64,000 nucleotides of DNA from Microtetraspora sp. NBRC 16547. Its GTDB lineage: Bacteria; Actinomycetota; Actinomycetes; Streptosporangiales; Streptosporangiaceae. Positions 61,196 through 64,000 of the stretch are shown here, in pieces. The stretch is taken from the NCBI RefSeq assembly GCF_030268965.1, contig NZ_BSSE01000002.1, positions 124,001-188,000 on the forward strand. The letters run 5' to 3'. The notes below the pieces were generated by a model. The model made no database searches. It saw only the letters and a program-made list of their open reading frames with translations, and was not told the DNA's origin. A program made the position numbers and the translations under genes. Position 1 is the first letter of the stretch. Each line of letters starts with the position of its first letter.

Positions 61196-61554
61196 GACTC
61201 CTCCGTACTCGTTGGCGGTTCGGGAACCGCCGTCCGACCTTCCGACCCCACAGCCCGGCGTCACGGCGGTACAGCCGTCAGCCGGATGGAGTCCGACCAA
61301 GTCGCGGTAAGTCGCGGTAAACCGTCTGGGCTTTCGCGCAACTGATCGGGCAGAGGAGACACATCGGAAAGCCGCGGAGCGCATCACCTGCAAGGAGGAG
61401 TGATGGTTAGAAATTGAATCATCTGTCCGTCCCAGAAGATAGGGGCTCTCCGGCATGCGCAACGCGGCGCGGAGCCGGACATCGCCCTGCCTTCACCGGC
61501 TCCGCACCATGACCCCGCCAATACCCCACCGATGCGGCGAGAGGCTGCTCCCCG
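61196..61554 (+). promoter_or_regulatory. divergent promoter region with leader mini-ORF and hairpin
   Basis: A 359-bp gap. It has a 2 x 10-nt GTCGCGGTAA repeat (61301-61320). A consensus AAGGAGG site (61392-61398) precedes a 4-codon frame ATG-GTT-AGA-AAT-TGA (61403-61417). A 10-bp hairpin follows, GCGGAGCCGG (61469-61478) / CCGGCTCCGC (61496-61505), 50 bp before the DUF3311 start. The last two could form a translational attenuator; no known riboswitch was recognised. Confidence 0.45.
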
Positions 61555-61800
61555 ATGCATGAACACCGTTCACCACGCCGGTCCACCCTCACCAGGGTGG
61601 TCATCTGGACCTGCCTGCTCGCCGCGTTCCTCGGGCCCCTGCTGGTGCCCCTGTACGTGCGGGAGCAGCCGCGCCTCGGTGGTTTGCCGCTTTTCTACTG
61701 GTCCCAGCTGATCTGGATTCCCCTCAGTGCATTCTTGCTGGTCAGCGCGTACTTTCTCGCGCGGCGGAGGGAGCGGGCCGGCCAGGTGGGAAGGCAGTGA
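61555..61800 (+). CDS. DUF3311 small membrane protein
   Basis: An 81-residue protein with two helices: VVIWTCLLAAFLGPLLVPLYVREQPRLGGLPLFYWSQLIWIPLSAFLLVSAYFLARRRER. The WxPLY...FYWxQLxWIPL pattern is DUF3311, a small subunit usually coded immediately before a sodium:solute symporter. Here the symporter is on the other strand and a cstA gene follows, so the pairing has been rearranged or it may serve either transporter. ATG 61555; GAGAGG lies 11 bases upstream. Confidence 0.85.
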   Translation: MHEHRSPRRSTLTRVVIWTCLLAAFLGPLLVPLYVREQPRLGGLPLFYWSQLIWIPLSAFLLVSAYFLARRRERAGQVGRQ

Positions 61801-61963
61801 GAGTGGCCGTCGGGCCTGAGCACCGGCCGTCACCCGTCTGCCGCCACACGTAGTTCTCAGCACATTCCCAGCACACGAGATCCCCACTGGTACCCGGCAC
61901 ACGAGATTCCCGAGCGCGTCACGCGGCGCGCCGGTTCATGATCCCCGGAGGATACGAGCACAC

Positions 61964-64000
61964 ATGGGCACGGTCGAGTTGCAGCCACCGCCGGTCGAGG
62001 CGGAACACAAAACGCGCTGGACACCACCACGGGTGGCCGTCTGGGTGGCGATCGCGCTGCTGGGCGGGATCGCCTGGTCGGTTCTGGCGTTGGGACGCGG
62101 TGAGCATGTCAACGCCGTGTGGTTCATCTTCGCTGCGCTGAGTTCTTACGCCATCGCCTACCGGTTCTACGCCCGGTTCATCGTCACGAAGGTCCTGCGC
62201 GCCGACGACAAACGGGCGACACCGGCCGAGCGGATGGAGAACGGCCTCGACTTCACCCGCACCGACCGCCGAGTGGTCTACGGCCACCACTTCGCCGCGA
62301 TCGCGGGGGCGGGACCACTGGTGGGCCCGGTGCTGGCGGCCCAGATGGGCTACCTCCCCGGCACGATCTGGATCATCGTCGGGGTCATCTTCGCCGGTGC
62401 GGTGCAGGACCTCGTCGTGCTGTTCTTCTCGATGCGCCGGAACGGGCGTTCGCTCGGCCAGATGGCCCGCGACGAGATCGGCCCGCTCGGCGGCGTCGCC
62501 GCGCTGATCGCGGTGCTCGCCATCATGGTCATCATTTTGGCGGTGCTGGCGCTCGTCGTGGTCAACTCCCTGGCGGCGTCGCCGTGGGGCGTCTTCTCCA
62601 TCGCGATGACCATCCCGATCGCCCTGTTCATGGGCTTCTACCTCCGCTATTTGCGCCCCGGCCGGGTCTCGGAGGTCAGCCTCATCGGCTGCGCGCTGCT
62701 GATCCTGGCGATCGTCGCCGGCGGCTGGGTGGCCGACTCGGCGCTGGCGGACGTGTTCACCCTCGACAAGGTCACCCTCGTCTGGTGCCTGATCATCTAC
62801 GGGTTCCTCGCCTCGGTGCTCCCGGTGTGGATGTTGCTGGCGCCGCGCGACTATCTGTCGACCTTCATGAAGGTGGGCACGATCGCGTTGCTCGCCCTGG
62901 GCATCCTGATCGCCATGCCGGCCACGACCATGCCGGCGTTCACCGACTTCGCCTTCAACGGCAAGGGACCGGCGTTCGCCGGGTCGATGTTCCCGTTCGT
63001 CTTCATCACCATCGCGTGCGGCGCCTTGTCCGGATTCCACGCGCTGATCTCCTCGGGTACGACCCCGAAGATGGTGGAGAAGGAGCGTCAGGTCAAGCTC
63101 ATCGGCTACGGCGGTATGCTCACCGAATCGTTCGTGGCGATCATGGCGCTGGTGGCGGCCTGCACCATCGACCAGGGTCTCTACTTCGCGATGAACTCCG
63201 CAGCCGGCATGACCGGCGGAACCGCCGAAGGTGCGGCGACCTTCGTGAACGGGCTGGGCCTGGCCGGGGTGTCGACGACCCCCGACGCGCTCAACCAGGC
63301 GGCCGCGGCGGTGCAGGAGCAGACACTGGTCTCCCGGACCGGCGGCGCGCCGACCCTGGCGATCGGCATCTCGGAGATCCTCGGTGCGATCTTCGGCGGG
63401 GCTACGGCCAAGGCCTTCTGGTACCACTTCGCGATCATGTTCGAGGCGCTGTTCATCCTGACCACGGTCGATGCCGGCACGAGGGTCGGACGCTTCATGC
63501 TGCAGGACACGCTGGGGAACGTGATCCCGAAGTTCAAGGACACCTCGTGGAAGGCCGGCTCGATCATCGCCAGCGCGGTCATCGTCGCCGGGTGGGGGTC
63601 GATCCTGCTGATGGGCGTCAGCGACCCGCTGGGCGGCATCAACACGCTGTTCCCGCTGTTCGGCATCGCCAACCAGCTGCTCGCCGCGGTCGCGCTCGCC
63701 GTCTGCGTCACCATCCTGTGCAAGACCGGCCGGGTCCGCTACGCCTGGGTGCCGGGGATCCCACTGGTCTGGGACGCCGTCGTCACCCTCACCGCGAGCT
63801 GGCAGAAGATCTTCAGCAGCGAGCCGTCCATCGGCTACTGGGCGCAGCACCAGACGTACAAGGCGGCGATCGCCGCAGGCAAGACCTCGCTCGGAGCGGC
63901 CAAGGACCCCGACCAGATGGAGCAGGTGGTCCGCAACACGTTTGTCCAGGGCACCCTGTCCGTCATCTTCGCCGTACTCATCATCATCGTCCTCGTCGAC
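61964..64000 (+). CDS. cstA: carbon starvation protein CstA (3' partial)
   Basis: A membrane transporter of the CstA family, which imports pyruvate or peptides under starvation. About 679 codons are present and the frame is open at the window end. Family features: YGHHFAAIAGAGPLVGPVLAAQMGYLPG, a long run of helices, FHALISSGTTPKMVEKE, and TTVDAGTRVGRFMLQD. ATG 61964 has CGGAGGA 11 bases upstream. Usual length is about 690-760 residues, so little is missing. It lies 163 bp after the DUF3311 gene. Confidence 0.95.
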   Translation, partial: MGTVELQPPPVEAEHKTRWTPPRVAVWVAIALLGGIAWSVLALGRGEHVNAVWFIFAALSSYAIAYRFYARFIVTKVLRADDKRATPAERMENGLDFTRTDRRVVYGHHFAAIAGAGPLVGPVLAAQMGYLPGTIWIIVGVIFAGAVQDLVVLFFSMRRNGRSLGQMARDEIGPLGGVAALIAVLAIMVIILAVLALVVVNSLAASPWGVFSIAMTIPIALFMGFYLRYLRPGRVSEVSLIGCALLILAIVAGGWVADSALADVFTLDKVTLVWCLIIYGFLASVLPVWMLLAPRDYLSTFMKVGTIALLALGILIAMPATTMPAFTDFAFNGKGPAFAGSMFPFVFITIACGALSGFHALISSGTTPKMVEKERQVKLIGYGGMLTESFVAIMALVAACTIDQGLYFAMNSAAGMTGGTAEGAATFVNGLGLAGVSTTPDALNQAAAAVQEQTLVSRTGGAPTLAIGISEILGAIFGGATAKAFWYHFAIMFEALFILTTVDAGTRVGRFMLQDTLGNVIPKFKDTSWKAGSIIASAVIVAGWGSILLMGVSDPLGGINTLFPLFGIANQLLAAVALAVCVTILCKTGRVRYAWVPGIPLVWDAVVTLTASWQKIFSSEPSIGYWAQHQTYKAAIAAGKTSLGAAKDPDQMEQVVRNTFVQGTLSVIFAVLIIIVLVD

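Noticed and set aside
61919-63850. 643-codon minus-strand frame at the right end
   Set aside because: Lies antisense to cstA, whose homology is unambiguous.

Overview
The window is a GC-rich actinobacterial chromosome segment with frequent GTG starts, many 4-nt ATGA/GTGA overlaps and strong G+C bias at third codon positions. The gene order dut - DUF3710 - OB-fold - DUF3159 - two TrkA - KimA-like permease - TrmA-type methyltransferase, followed later by acnA, dxs and fadB/thiolase, is typical of filamentous actinomycetes. My best guess is Streptosporangiales; the genus cannot be read from the sequence. No rRNA, tRNA, CRISPR array or prophage was seen.

Layout. 1-13.4 kb: the end of otsA, an archaeal-type valyl-tRNA synthetase, an AI-2E family permease, dUTPase, the DUF3710/OB-fold/DUF3159 cluster, a divergent TrkA pair and KimA-like permease (probable K+ uptake), an RNA methyltransferase and a cytosolic cysteine-rich copper-storage protein. 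13.4-16.2 kb: a small inverted-repeat element (MITE copy 1), two F420-type oxidoreductases and a putative GH18-like lipobox-free membrane-anchored protein. 16.3-21.8 kb: an RNA-repair operon, hen1 - pnkp - two pol-beta-type nucleotidyltransferases, with every junction overlapping. 21.9-25.7 kb: a scarred region with a secreted ParB-like protein, IS4 and IS630 transposase remnants on either side of a cystathionine-type PLP enzyme, MITE copy 2 and a Mug-type DNA glycosylase. 26-36 kb: accessory genes, including a membrane serine hydrolase with a two-component system, a PadR/DUF1707 pair, an MFS exporter, a YdjM-type membrane protein and a lipoprotein Ntn amidase.

36-49.5 kb: aconitase behind two MarR-type palindromes, a MazEF-like toxin-antitoxin pair, a TauE exporter, a monosaccharide ABC importer with a ROK regulator, two secreted zinc metallopeptidases and dxs. 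49.5-56.5 kb: an amino-acid permease whose reading frame continues through the antisense strand of lysE, a second small toxin-antitoxin-like pair, and a fatty-acid beta-oxidation operon with a TetR-type operator. 56.7-64 kb: an exported RidA with a Tat-exported aminotransferase-V protein, a symporter/sigma factor/small membrane protein operon, and a DUF3311 protein upstream of the start of cstA.

The most notable system is the Hen1/Pnkp operon with its two nucleotidyltransferases. It looks like a complete pathway for end-healing, 3'-methyl marking, sealing and possibly nucleotide addition on broken RNA. Other unusual patterns are a recurrent short tandem duplication of gene 3' ends including the stop codon (four loci), a two-copy MITE with CTAG ends, and the twin-palindrome operator in front of aconitase.
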